From Bacillota bacterium (GTDB taxonomy: Bacteria > Bacillota > Sulfobacillia > Thermaerobacterales > RSA17), in the NCBI GenBank assembly GCA_017577485.1, contig PKRI01000023.1, positions 1 through 33,596 of the forward strand: a DNA stretch of 33,596 nucleotides, given 5' to 3'. Of this stretch, positions 7,172 through 19,429 are shown in pieces. Within the stretch, counting starts at the first letter, position 1. Each line of letters opens with the position of its first letter. Under the pieces are notes generated by a model. It was not told the DNA's origin and ran no database searches. It saw only the letters and a list, made by a program, of their open reading frames with translations. The position numbers and the translations under genes were made by a program.

Positions 7172-9069
7172 ATGCATCCTGCCGTGCGGCGGCTGCACGA
7201 CCAGGCCGAAGAGGACTGGCAGGCCTTCTGGGCCCGGGCCGCCGGGATGATCCATTGGTTCCGGCCGTGGGAACGGGTCTTCGAGTGGGATCCTCCCGGC
7301 TTCCGCTGGTTCATCGGCGGCGAGACCAACCTGGCCTACAACGCGGTGGACCTGCACGTGCAGCGCGGGCGCGCGGGACAGGCCGCGCTGATCTACGTCA
7401 ACGAGCGGGGCGAGCGGAGGGTCCTCACCTACGCCCAACTGCACCACGGGGTGAAGGCGGTAGCCCGGGCCCTGCGGGGTCTGGGCGTCGGGCGCGGCGA
7501 CCGGGTGGCCATTTATATGCCCACCACCCCGGAAGCCATCATGACCATGCTGGCCTGCGCCAGGATCGGCGCCATCCACCTGGTGGTCTTCGCCGGCTTC
7601 GGCGCCGACGCCCTGGCCGAGCGGATGCGCCTGTCGGGGGCCCGCCTGCTGGTCACCGCCGACGTGACCTGGCGCAAGGGGCGTACCGTGGAGCTGCTGA
7701 GCATCGCCCGCTCCGCCGTGGCCCAGGCGCCGGTGGAGCGGGTGGTGGTCTTTCGCCGGTCGGCCGACGCCCCTTCCCTGTCGGGACGGGAACTGGACTG
7801 GGAGGCCTTCCTGGCCGGGGGCGCCGGGCAGCCGGACCACGTGGAGCCCATGGAGGCCAACGAGCCGGCCTATATCCTGGCCACCTCGGGGACCACGGCC
7901 AAGCCCAAGCTGGCGGTGCACAGCCACGGCGCTTACCAGGTGGGCATCCGTGCCGGGGCGGAATGGCTGTACGGGCTCAAGCCCGAGGACGTGTGGTGGT
8001 CCACATCCGACATCGGCTGGGTGGTGGGCCACAGCTACATCGTCTATGCTCCCTTGCTCACCGGCTGCACCACCATCGCCTATGAGGGCGCCCTGGATTA
8101 CCCGGCGCCCGAAACGGTCTACCGGATCATCGAGGAAAACGGCGTCACCGGCGTCTTCACGGCGCCCACGGCGGTGCGGCTGCTGATGCGGTACGGCACG
8201 GCCCCGGCCCGGGCCCACGACCTGTCGTCGGTGCAGCGGGTCTTCTGCGCCGGCGAGGTGCTGAACATCCCCGCCTGGGAATGGCTGCAGCGCGAGGTGT
8301 TCCAGAACCGGGTACCGGTCATCGACCACTGGTGGCAGACCGAAACCGGCGGGCCGGTGATCGGGAACCCCTACGGCGTCGGCCTCCTGCCCATCAAGCC
8401 CGGCTCCGCGGGCATTCCCCTGCCCGGCATGGCGGCCGAGGTGCGGACGCTGGACGGCCGCCGCTGCGAACCCGGGGAGCGGGGCATCGTGGTCCTGACC
8501 CGTCCCTTCCCCAGCCTCACCCCCACCATCTGGGGCGAGCCGGAACGGTACGGGAAGGAGTACTGGCAGCGCATTCCCGGGGTCTACTTCACCGGCGACA
8601 GCGGCTACATGGATGAAGACGGCTACTTCTTCTTCGCGGGCCGGGCCGACGAGATCATCCAGGTGGCCGGTCACCGGATCGGCACCATCGAGGTGGAGAC
8701 CGCCTTCCTGCACCACCCCGATGTGGCCGAGGCCGGCGTCACCGGGCGCCCCGACGAACTGCGGGGCGAGGTGATCTCGGCCTTCGTGGTGCTTCGGGAG
8801 GGACGGCAGCCCAGCGACGAGCTGCGCCGGGAACTGGTGGAGACCGTCCGCCGCCACCTGGGCCCGGTGGCCGTGATCGGCGACGTCAATTTCGTGACCG
8901 GCCTGCCCAAGACCCGCAGCGGCAAGATCATGCGCCGCGTCCTGAAAGCCGTGGTGCTGGACCGGGACCCCGGCGACATCTCCACCATCGAGGACGAAGG
9001 GTCGGTGGAGGAGGCCAGGGCCGCCTGGGAGGAAATGAAGGCACAACTTGAGGCTAGCGAGGGAGGTCG

Positions 9070-9073
<4 letters not shown>
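7172..9073 (+). CDS. Acetyl/propionyl-CoA synthetase-like AMP-forming ligase
   Basis: Predicted cytosolic enzyme (633 aa) that activates a short carboxylic acid with ATP and CoA through an acyl-adenylate. The acetyl-CoA synthetase N-terminal region, AMP-binding core and C-terminal domain are all present. The substrate-pocket motif WWQTETGG starts at Trp387, and the C-terminal RSGKIMRR has Lys585, the residue needed for adenylation and the usual target of regulatory acetylation. The ATP loop reads TSGTTAKPK (238-246), with Ala where most relatives have Gly. The start is ATG 7172 (TTG 7169 also possible); GGAGGGGG at 7137-7144 is too far upstream and is followed by an in-frame TAA. The stop overlaps the next start by 4 bp (ATGA). 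Acetate or propionate is the likely substrate. Confidence 0.9.
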
Positions 9074-11121
<2,048 letters not shown>

Positions 11122-11180
11122 CGGCCGCTGGAACCCGTGCGGGCAGCGGGCGCCCGGTGCTGCGTCCGCGCCGGTCGACG

Positions 11181-11211
11181 GCGGCCGCTCCCGGTCCCCG
11201 GGGGCGGCCGC
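11181..11211. terminator. Possible bidirectional GC hairpin terminator
   Basis: GCGGCCGC occurs at 11181-11188 and 11204-11211 and the two copies pair, with CCC/GGG extending the stem past a single bulged T. It lies in the 177 bp gap where the synthetase operon (+) and the formyl-THF cyclo-ligase gene (-) converge. There is no T-tract on either side, so Rho-independent action is uncertain. Confidence 0.4.
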
Positions 11212-11298
11212 ATCCGTGCCCGCGATGTGTCGCCGGCAGTGGCGGACAGGGCAGGAAACCTGGCCCGGCAGGTCCCGGCATCGGCTGGCGCCTGACCG

Positions 11299-11955
11299 TC
11301 ACGGCGCGCCGGACGCGTCAGGCCCCGTGGCCGATCCCCCCCCGCTCCCGTTCCCTGAGCCGCCGCACCACAGAATGCCCTCTTCCGTCACCACCAGGTG
11401 GACCCGGGCGTCGTGCGGCTCCAGGGGAAGCCGGTCCACCAGGAACTGCGAGGGGATCCACCCCACCCGCACCGCAGCGGCGCGCAGGCGAGGCAGGTAT
11501 CGGTCGTAGTAGCCCCCTCCCCGCCCCAGGCGCACGCCGAGCCGATCGAAGGCCAGGCCGGGCACGACGCACAGGTCGATCGCCTCGGGCGGCACCCGGG
11601 GACAGTGGTCCGCCTGCGGCGCCAGGATGCCGAAGACGGCGGGCGCCAGGTCATCCCAGGCCATGAAGGCGTGAGCCTCCATGACCCCGCCCGGGCAGGT
11701 TACGGGCGCGGCCACCCGCTTCCCCTCGGCCCAGGCGGCTTCCACCAGGCCCCGGGTGGGGAACTCCCACGGCTGGTTGACGTAGGTGAACACCAGGGCA
11801 GCCCGCCGCCACGCGTCGGTGCAGCGCAGGTGATCCAGGGCCCGGGCCGCGGCAGCCGCCAGGACCTGCGGGTCCAGATCCCGCCAGCGCGGCAGCAGGC
11901 GCCGGCGCCAGTCCGCCTTCTCCGCCGCGGCGCCGGATTCGCCCGGCAGGCTCAT
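11299..11955 (-). CDS. 5-formyltetrahydrofolate cyclo-ligase
   Basis: Folate enzyme (218 aa) that converts 5-formyl-THF to 5,10-methenyl-THF using ATP. The signature near the C-terminus, PGLAFDRLGVRLGRGGGYYDRYLP, is fully conserved, as is the preceding IDLCVVPG. The N-terminus has an Arg-rich first helix as in the family. A Gly/Ser-rich tail of about 15 residues follows the catalytic core. The ATG overlaps the stop of the biotin carrier gene (ATGA), so it is translated from the end of the propionyl-CoA operon. That context is unusual for a folate repair enzyme. Confidence 0.92.
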   Translation of the reverse strand: MSLPGESGAAAEKADWRRRLLPRWRDLDPQVLAAAAARALDHLRCTDAWRRAALVFTYVNQPWEFPTRGLVEAAWAEGKRVAAPVTCPGGVMEAHAFMAWDDLAPAVFGILAPQADHCPRVPPEAIDLCVVPGLAFDRLGVRLGRGGGYYDRYLPRLRAAAVRVGWIPSQFLVDRLPLEPHDARVHLVVTEEGILWCGGSGNGSGGGSATGPDASGAP

Positions 11956-12359
11956 GCCGGCTCGATGACGGCGATGACCTGACCCTGGCCCACGGCGGTC
12001 CCCGGCGCCACTTCCACCGCCGCCACCCGTCCCGCCGTGGGCGCGGTGATCTCGTTCTCCATCTTCATGGCCTCCAGGATGGCCACCACGTCGCCGGCCC
12101 GGACCACGTCGCCCACGGAGACGCGGACCTCCAGGATCACGCCGGGCAGCGGCGAGGTCACCTGCCCGCCGCCGGAAGGAACAGGCGCGGATGCGGCCGG
12201 GGCTGCAGGGGGCGCGGCGGGTGCCGGCACGGGAGCCGGGGCGGCAGGCACCGCCGGGGCTGCGGGTGCCGGCGCGCCCGCGGCCTGGGCGGCCAACTCC
12301 TCCACCTCGACCTCGTACGTGCGCCCGTCGATGGTGACGCGAAACCTGCGTACGGTCAT
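11952..12359 (-). CDS. Biotin carboxyl carrier protein of an acyl-CoA carboxylase
   Basis: Biotinylated swinging-arm protein (135 aa). Residues 1-20 form a short beta segment, 25-62 are an Ala/Pro linker, and 66-135 are a biotinyl domain with EAMKMEN, where Lys99 is the biotin site. It is close to the gamma subunits of methylmalonyl-CoA decarboxylases and to carriers of propionyl-CoA carboxylase. It overlaps the upstream small gene and the downstream cyclo-ligase gene by 4 bp each. No biotin carboxylase or sodium-pumping membrane subunit is nearby, so sequence alone does not settle carboxylase versus decarboxylase; the epimerase and mutase neighbours favour propionyl-CoA carboxylase. Confidence 0.93.
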   Translation of the reverse strand: MTVRRFRVTIDGRTYEVEVEELAAQAAGAPAPAAPAVPAAPAPVPAPAAPPAAPAASAPVPSGGGQVTSPLPGVILEVRVSVGDVVRAGDVVAILEAMKMENEITAPTAGRVAAVEVAPGTAVGQGQVIAVIEPA

Positions 12360-12562
12360 CGGCCGTTCCTCCTCGAAGCCGGCAGGCGGCGCCCGTCCAT
12401 CTGGTGCAGGCGGGCCGCCAGGGCCCAGGGCGCCGGTGCGGCGGGCTGCACGGCGGGACGCACAGCCGTCACCTGCAGCCGGCCCGGCGCTTGATCCAGG
12501 TATGCGGCGACGGCAGCGACCACCGCGGCCAACTCCCGGTCATCCAGCAGGGGCTCGCTCAA
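12356..12562 (-). CDS. Small epsilon-like subunit of an acyl-CoA carboxylase
   Basis: Protein of 68 aa between the carboxyltransferase and biotin carrier genes. A short acidic N-terminal helix (DDRELAAVVAAVAAYLD) is followed by a variable Pro-rich linker and a basic C-terminal motif PWALAARLHQMDGRR. This helix-linker-PW-basic layout resembles the small accessory (epsilon-type) subunits that sit beside acyl-CoA carboxyltransferases. There is no membrane segment, so it is not an OadG-type anchor. The start is TTG 12562, with GGAGG-type purine runs just upstream; the stop overlaps the next ATG. Family assignment is by layout and context only. Confidence 0.65.
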   Translation of the reverse strand: MSEPLLDDRELAAVVAAVAAYLDQAPGRLQVTAVRPAVQPAAPAPWALAARLHQMDGRRLPASRRNGR

Positions 12563-12583
12563 GCCAGTTCCCTCCGCCTCCGG

Positions 12584-14152
12584 TTACACGGGCAGGTTGC
12601 CGTGCTTCTTGGGCGGCCGCTCCTCGCGCTTTCCGGCCAGCGCGGCCAGCAGCCGGGCCACCTCCAGGCGGGTGTCGGCCGGGCGGATCACCCGGTCGAT
12701 GTAGCCCAGCGACGCCGCCACGTAGGGGCTGGCAAACTTGCTGCGGTACTCCTCCACCTTGCGCCGCCGCGCCTCGGCGGGATCGTCGGCCCCGGCGATC
12801 TCGCGCCGGAAGATGATGTTGGCGGCACCCTCAGGCCCCATCACCGCCACTTCGGCGGTGGGCCAGGCCAGGGCGAAGTCGGCGCCCAGGCCCCGGCAGC
12901 ACATGGCGATGTAGGCCCCGCCGTAAGCCTTGCGCAGGATGATGGAGATCTTGGGCACCGTGGCCTCGGCGTAAGCGTACAGCACCTTGGCCCCGTGGCG
13001 GATGATGCCGCCGTGCTCCTGGGCCCGCCCGGGCAGGTAGCCGGGCGTGTCCACCAGGGTCAGCAGCGGGATGTTGAAGGCGTCGCAGAAGCGCACGAAG
13101 CGGGCGATCTTGTCGGAGGCGTCGATGTCCAGGCAGCCGGCCAGGATCCGGGGCTGGTTGGCGACGACGCCGATCACCTGGCCCTCCAGGCGGGCGAAGC
13201 CCACCACCGCGTTGGTGGCGAAGCCCTGGTGCACCTCCAGGAAACTGCCGGGGTCCACCACCCGATGGATCACGTCCCGCACCTCGTAGGGCTTGTTGGG
13301 ATCCACGGGGACCACCGCATCCAGGGCCGGGTCCCGCTCGGGCACGCCCGCCGGCGGGTCCAGTCTTGGCGGATCCTCCATGTTGTTGGAGGGCAGGTAC
13401 CCCAGCAGCGTGCGGATTTGCTCCAGGCACGCGGCCTCATCGGGGGCGAAGAAGTGGGCCACGCCGCTGGTCCGGCTGTGGACCGCGGCGCCGCCCAGGG
13501 CTTCGAAGGTGATCTCCTCGCCGGTGACGGCTTTGATCACCTCGGGCCCGGTGATGAACATGTGGCTGGTCCGGTCCACCATGAAGATGAAGTCGGTGAG
13601 CCCCGGCGAGTAGACGGCGCCGCCGGCGCAGGGGCCCATGATGGCCGAGATCTGGGGAATCACCCCGCTGGCCAGGGTGTTGCGCCGGAAGATCCTGGCG
13701 AAGCCGTCCAGGGCCGCCACGCCCTCCTGGATGCGGGCGCCCCCGGAGTCGTTGATGCCCACGAAGGGCGCCCCGGCGGCCAGGGCCAGGTCCATCACCT
13801 TGCAGATCTTGGCGGCGTGCATCTCACCCAGGGTGCCGCCCATGACGGTGAAGTCCTGGGCGAAGGCGTACACGGTGCGGCCGTGGACGCGCCCGAACCC
13901 GGTGACCACCGCGTCGGCGGGCACGTCGCGGCCCGCCATCCCGAAGTCGGTGGCCCGGTGCTGCACGAAGGCGTCGATCTCGGTGAAGGTGCCCGGGTCG
14001 AACAGGCGCTCCAGGCGCTCCCGGGCCGTGAGCTTGCCGGCCTCGTGCTGCCGGGCGGTGCGCTCGGGCCCGCCCCCCGCCTGCACGTGGGCCAGGCGCC
14101 GGGCCAGATCCTCCAGGCGTTCCTCCATGCTGGGAGGCTGCGGGGCGCTCAT
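12584..14152 (-). CDS. Acyl-CoA carboxyltransferase (propionyl-CoA carboxylase beta/MmdA-like)
   Basis: Carboxyltransferase subunit (522 aa) that moves CO2 between biotin and an acyl-CoA, most likely propionyl-CoA/methylmalonyl-CoA. Both crotonase-like halves are present: GINDSGGARIQEGV in the N-terminal half, the acyl-CoA oxyanion region MGPCAGGAVYSP, and KAYGGAYIAMCCRGLGAD with VMGPEGAANIIF in the C-terminal half. The C-terminus ends in the family-typical KKHGNLPV. ATG 14152 overlaps the TGA of the epimerase gene; the TTG at 14161 is a less likely start. The small epsilon-like gene follows after 21 nt. A separate biotin carboxylase gene must lie elsewhere if this works as a carboxylase. Confidence 0.94.
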   Translation of the reverse strand: MSAPQPPSMEERLEDLARRLAHVQAGGGPERTARQHEAGKLTARERLERLFDPGTFTEIDAFVQHRATDFGMAGRDVPADAVVTGFGRVHGRTVYAFAQDFTVMGGTLGEMHAAKICKVMDLALAAGAPFVGINDSGGARIQEGVAALDGFARIFRRNTLASGVIPQISAIMGPCAGGAVYSPGLTDFIFMVDRTSHMFITGPEVIKAVTGEEITFEALGGAAVHSRTSGVAHFFAPDEAACLEQIRTLLGYLPSNNMEDPPRLDPPAGVPERDPALDAVVPVDPNKPYEVRDVIHRVVDPGSFLEVHQGFATNAVVGFARLEGQVIGVVANQPRILAGCLDIDASDKIARFVRFCDAFNIPLLTLVDTPGYLPGRAQEHGGIIRHGAKVLYAYAEATVPKISIILRKAYGGAYIAMCCRGLGADFALAWPTAEVAVMGPEGAANIIFRREIAGADDPAEARRRKVEEYRSKFASPYVAASLGYIDRVIRPADTRLEVARLLAALAGKREERPPKKHGNLPV

Positions 14153-14544
14153 CGCTGGCAAAACTCCACAAGCGTGCCGCCGGTGGACCGCGGGTGGACG
14201 AAGGCGATGCGGGCCCCGCCGGCGCCGCTCCTGGGCTGGCGGTCGATGAGTTCCAGCCCCCGGGCCTCGGCCTCGGCCAGGGCAGCCTCGATGTCGTCCA
14301 CGCGCAGGGCCACGTGGTGGAGCCCGGGGCCTCTCCGCTCCAGGAAGCGCCCCACCGGTGAATCGGGGCTGAGGGGCGCCAGCAGTTCGATCTTACCGCC
14401 GCCCACCGGCAGCATGGCCACCCGCACGCCCTGCTCGGGCACGTCCTCGATGACGGGCCTGTCCAGGCCCAGGCGGCTCCATGCCGCCAGGGCCTCGTCC
14501 AGGTCGGCGACGGCGATGCCGATGTGGTCGATGGCCTGAATCAC
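14149..14544 (-). CDS. mce: Methylmalonyl-CoA epimerase
   Basis: Metal-dependent enzyme (131 aa) of the vicinal oxygen chelate fold, interconverting (S)- and (R)-methylmalonyl-CoA. Two beta-alpha-beta modules are seen. Candidate metal ligands are His7 in IDHIGIAV, the His in GLHHVALRV, and the Glu in GTLVEF near the C-terminus. The length is typical. GTG 14544 has GGTGAGG about 7 nt upstream. It overlaps the carboxyltransferase gene by 4 bp and follows the mutase subunits, completing the propionyl-CoA to succinyl-CoA route. Confidence 0.95.
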   Translation of the reverse strand: MIQAIDHIGIAVADLDEALAAWSRLGLDRPVIEDVPEQGVRVAMLPVGGGKIELLAPLSPDSPVGRFLERRGPGLHHVALRVDDIEAALAEAEARGLELIDRQPRSGAGGARIAFVHPRSTGGTLVEFCQR

Positions 14545-14593
14545 GACGGGACCTCACCCCTTCGAAGGCAGGTCGATGCCGCGCGGCGCGCCG

Positions 14594-15001
14594 TCAGGTC
14601 CGGACCGCCTGGACCTCCCGGCGGATGAAGTCGATGATGTCCCGGGTGGGGGTGCCCGGGCCGAAGATGGCCGCGATACCCTGGCGCTTCAGATTCTCGG
14701 CGTCGTCGGGCGGGATGACGCCGCCGCCGATGACCAGCACGTCCCCGGCGCCCTGCTCCCGCAGCAGCCGGACCACCTCGGGGAAGAACTCGTTGTGGGC
14801 GCCCGACAGGCTGCTGAGCCCCACCACGTCCACGTCCTCGTCGATGGCGGCCTGAACGATCTGCTCCGCGGTCTGCCGGATGCCGGTGTAGATGACCTCG
14901 AAGCCGGCGTCCCGCAGGGCCCGCGCCACCACCTTCGCGCCGCGGTCGTGGCCGTCCAGCCCGGGCTTGGCGATCAACACGCGGATGGGCCGGGTCGTCA
15001 C
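14594..15001 (-). CDS. Methylmalonyl-CoA mutase, cobalamin-binding subunit
   Basis: Small mutase subunit (135 aa) equal to the C-terminal B12 domain of one-piece mutases. The DxHxxG motif is present as DGHDRG, with His18 as the lower axial ligand of cobalt; VVGLSSLSGAH and VIGGGVIPPDD are the other two family blocks that hold the nucleotide tail. GTG 15001 is the best start because AGGAGGT (15015-15009) lies 7 nt upstream; the GTG at 15010 overlaps that site. It follows the large subunit by 12 nt. The split architecture is common in archaea and Firmicutes. Confidence 0.94.
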   Translation of the reverse strand: MTTRPIRVLIAKPGLDGHDRGAKVVARALRDAGFEVIYTGIRQTAEQIVQAAIDEDVDVVGLSSLSGAHNEFFPEVVRLLREQGAGDVLVIGGGVIPPDDAENLKRQGIAAIFGPGTPTRDIIDFIRREVQAVRT

Positions 15002-15013
15002 GGGACCCACCTC

Positions 15014-16678
<1,665 letters not shown>

Positions 16679-16680
16679 GC

Positions 16681-17982
16681 CTATTCCCCCAACCAGCCGC
16701 GGACGCGCATGGCTTCGGCCACGCGGCGCACGGCCACCATGTAGGCGGCATCCCGCATGGTGACGCCGCGCTCCCGGTGGAGGTCGTAGACCTCGGCGAA
16801 GGCCTGTCTCATCATACGGCCCAGGCGGTCCCGGACCTCCTCGGGCGTCCAGTACAACGACGTAAGGTTCTGGACCCACTCGAAATAGGATACGGTCACG
16901 CCGCCCGCGCTGGCCAGGATATCGGGAATCACGAAAATGCCCCGGTCGGCCATCACCTCGTCGGCCTCCGGCGTGGTGGGCCCGTTGGCCGCCTCGGCCA
17001 CGATGCGGGCGGCGATGCGGGAGGCATTGCCGGCGTGGATCTGGTCCTCCAGCGCCGCCGGGATCAGGATGTCGACCTCCAGTTCCAACAGTTCCTCGTT
17101 GCTGATGATGCGTCCCGGATGGGCGATCACCGATCCCTCGGCCTTCTTGTGGCGCAGGACCTCCTCAGGATCCAGGCCGTCGGGGTTCCAGACGCCGCCC
17201 CGGGAATCGCTGACGGCCACCACGCGCACGCCGGCCTGGTGCAGGAACCGCGCCGCGTAACTGCCCGCGTTCCCGAAGCCCTGGATGGCGGCGGTGGCTC
17301 CCTTGAGGTCGATCCCCAACCGCTCCGCCGCCTCGATGACGGTGAAGACACAACCGAGCCCGGTGGCCTCGGTCCGCCCGTGGGAGCCGCCGAAGCCCAT
17401 GGGCTTGCCGGTCATGACCCCCGGCACGTTGCGGCCCCGCAGGCGGCTGAACTCGTCCACCATCCAGGCCATGACCTGCTCGTTGGTGTACACGTCGGGC
17501 GCGGGAATGTCCAGGTCGGGGCCCAGAACCTCGGCCAGGGCCCGGACGTAGCCGCGGCTCACGGCTTCAATCTCCCGGGTCGACAGCTGCTTGGGATCGC
17601 AAACGACCCCGCCCTTCCCCCCGCCGTAGGGCAGGCCCAGCAGGGAACACTTCATGGTCATCCAGATGGACAGGGCCTTGACCTCGTCGGGCGTCACCGC
17701 GGGATGAAAGCGGATACCGCCCTTGAAGGGACCCAGCGCGTCGTTGTGCTGGGACCGGTAACCCGTGAAGACCCGGGTGGTGCCGTCGTCCATGCGGACG
17801 GGGAACGTCACCTCAACGAAGCGCACGGGACTCTTGAGCAGCTGGTAGACCTCATCCCCCAGTCCCAGCAGGCCGATGGTGTGCCGCAGTTGATGGCGAG
17901 CGGCTGCCAGGGGCCCGCCCAGGTCCGCCTCCCGGTCGTCCCCTTGACGGACGCTCGCCTGCCCAGTGACCCCGCCCATCAC
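16681..17982 (-). CDS. Glutamate dehydrogenase (Glu/Leu/Phe/Val dehydrogenase family)
   Basis: Oxidative deaminase (433 aa), probably glutamate to 2-oxoglutarate and ammonia. Substrate and catalytic motifs are intact: GPFKGGIRFHP, LPYGGGKGGV with the catalytic Lys, and IPAPDVYTN with the catalytic Asp. The Rossmann domain has GFGNAGSYAA. Length and motifs fit the hexameric RocG/GudB type. GTG 17982 overlaps the yajC stop (GTGA), and ATG 17979 is equally possible; GGAGG lies 13 nt before the GTG. It leads directly into the methylmalonyl-CoA genes with a 2 nt gap, suggesting joint use in amino acid and odd-chain acid catabolism. Confidence 0.94.
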   Translation of the reverse strand: MMGGVTGQASVRQGDDREADLGGPLAAARHQLRHTIGLLGLGDEVYQLLKSPVRFVEVTFPVRMDDGTTRVFTGYRSQHNDALGPFKGGIRFHPAVTPDEVKALSIWMTMKCSLLGLPYGGGKGGVVCDPKQLSTREIEAVSRGYVRALAEVLGPDLDIPAPDVYTNEQVMAWMVDEFSRLRGRNVPGVMTGKPMGFGGSHGRTEATGLGCVFTVIEAAERLGIDLKGATAAIQGFGNAGSYAARFLHQAGVRVVAVSDSRGGVWNPDGLDPEEVLRHKKAEGSVIAHPGRIISNEELLELEVDILIPAALEDQIHAGNASRIAARIVAEAANGPTTPEADEVMADRGIFVIPDILASAGGVTVSYFEWVQNLTSLYWTPEEVRDRLGRMMRQAFAEVYDLHRERGVTMRDAAYMVAVRRVAEAMRVRGWLGE

Positions 17983-18251
17983 GAATCAGACGCTTCCTCC
18001 TTAATGAACCCAACCCCGTTCTTGTTGAGCGTGATCTCGACGCCCTCGGCCACCTGCAGGCGGATGGTGTCGTCGGTCACGTGGGTCACGGAGCCGTGGA
18101 TTCCCCCGATGGTCACCACCTGATCGCCCCGCTTGATGCGGGCCAGCATCTCCTGGCGCTTGCGCTGCTGGATCTGCTGCGGGCGGATCAGCATCAGCCA
18201 CATCAGGGCCAGCACCAGGAGCAGCGGCAAGAGCGAGCCCAACTGTTCCAT
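17979..18251 (-). CDS. yajC: Preprotein translocase subunit YajC
   Basis: Single-pass membrane protein (90 aa) that associates with SecDF-YidC. A hydrophobic helix (about residues 5-23) is followed by the typical IRPQQIQQRKRQEMLARIKRGDQVVTIGGIHGSV and a small beta domain. It follows tgt by 32 nt, the standard Firmicutes order. Unusually, secD and secF do not follow; the stop codon overlaps the start of the glutamate dehydrogenase gene. Confidence 0.95.
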   Translation of the reverse strand: MEQLGSLLPLLLVLALMWLMLIRPQQIQQRKRQEMLARIKRGDQVVTIGGIHGSVTHVTDDTIRLQVAEGVEITLNKNGVGFIKEEASDS

Positions 18252-18283
18252 GGATCACCGTCCTCTCCAACCGGGGAGATTAA

Positions 18284-19429
18284 TTAACTTCCTCCCGCTT
18301 CGTGGTGGTCCTCCCCACCGGGGCGGCGAAAACGGGCCAGGACGCTGCGGCGGAACGACTCGAACCGCCCCTCGGCGATGCTGGCCCGCAGGTCTTCCAT
18401 AAAGCGGGTCAGGAAACGCAGGTTGTGAATCGTCGTCAACCGCAGGCCCAGCACCTCCCGGGCGCGGATCAGGTGGCGCAGGTAGGCCCGGGAGAAACCG
18501 CCGGCGCAGGCCGGGCAGTCGCACCCGGGGTCCAGGGGTTCGAGGTCGTCGGCGTAGCGCGCGTGCCGCAGCACCAGGCGCCCGCCGGGGACGAAGACTG
18601 TGCCGTTGCGCGCCATTCGGGTGGGCATCACGCAGTCGAACATGTCGATGCCGCGAGCCACCGCCTCGACGATGTAGTCCGGCGTCCCGACGCCCATAAG
18701 GTAACGCGGCCGATCCACAGGCAACAAGGGAGCCGTGGCCGCCAGGGTCGCCGTCATCTCCTCGAAGGACTCCCCCACGCTGAGGCCGCCGATCGCGTAG
18801 CCCTCAAGGTCCAGGGACGTCACCGCCCGGGCGCACTGGGCCCGCAGGTCCGCCAGCACGCCGCCCTGGACGATGCCGAACAGCGCCTGGTCGGCGCGCT
18901 CCCTGGCCCGCACCGCCCGCTCCAGCCAGCGCACGGTGCGCTCCACGGCCGCCTCGATGCGGGACCGCTCCGCGGGGTGCGGCGGGCAGTCGTCCAGGGG
19001 CATGATGATATCGGCGCCCAGGGCCTCCTCGATGGCGATGACCTTCTCGGGCGTGAACCGGTGGGCGGAACCGTCGATATGGGAGCGGAAGGTCACCCCG
19101 TCGTCGTCCAGGTCCCGCAGGGCGGCCAGGCTGAACACCTGGAACCCGCCGCTGTCGGTGAGGATGCTGCCGTCCCAGCGCATGAAGCCGTGGAGGCCGC
19201 CGGCGGCGGCGATGATCTCGGGACCGGGCCTCAGGTACAGGTGGTAGGTGTTGGCCAGGATGATGTCGACCCCCACCTGGTAGAGTTCCGCAGGGCTCAC
19301 GCTCTTGACCGTGGCCTGGGTGCCCACCGGCATGAACACCGGCGTGTCGAAGGCGCCGTGGGGCGTCTCCAGCCTTCCCAGCCTGGGCCCGGCGGCACCG
19401 CCTTCAAGCAGGGTGAACCGGATGGCCAT
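18284..19429 (-). CDS. tgt: tRNA-guanine (queuine) transglycosylase
   Basis: Enzyme (381 aa) that swaps the wobble guanine of GUN-anticodon tRNAs for preQ1. The TIM barrel carries SGGFQVFSL and the DMFDCVMPTRMARNG block with the nucleophilic Asp. The zinc site CDCPAC plus a later His in TTIHNLRF is complete. ATG 19429 is preceded by GGGGGAGG; the frame extends to 19462 but the extra residues (MTPCCCWGGGA) are not family-like. The 5' end overlaps the 3' end of queA by 26 bp, consistent with coupled expression of consecutive queuosine steps. Confidence 0.96.
   Translation of the reverse strand: MAIRFTLLEGGAAGPRLGRLETPHGAFDTPVFMPVGTQATVKSVSPAELYQVGVDIILANTYHLYLRPGPEIIAAAGGLHGFMRWDGSILTDSGGFQVFSLAALRDLDDDGVTFRSHIDGSAHRFTPEKVIAIEEALGADIIMPLDDCPPHPAERSRIEAAVERTVRWLERAVRARERADQALFGIVQGGVLADLRAQCARAVTSLDLEGYAIGGLSVGESFEEMTATLAATAPLLPVDRPRYLMGVGTPDYIVEAVARGIDMFDCVMPTRMARNGTVFVPGGRLVLRHARYADDLEPLDPGCDCPACAGGFSRAYLRHLIRAREVLGLRLTTIHNLRFLTRFMEDLRASIAEGRFESFRRSVLARFRRPGGEDHHEAGGS

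Noticed and set aside
5024..9046. A 1340-codon open frame antisense to the symporter and first synthetase
   Set aside because: High GC keeps the antisense frame free of stops; its translation is His/Gly/Asp-rich with no domain, and the plus-strand genes show complete families.
16679..16879. Extension of methylmalonyl-CoA mutase upstream into the dehydrogenase gene
   Set aside because: The extra 67 residues are low-complexity and overlap a conserved gene in another frame; GTG 16678 gives the normal mutase N-terminus.
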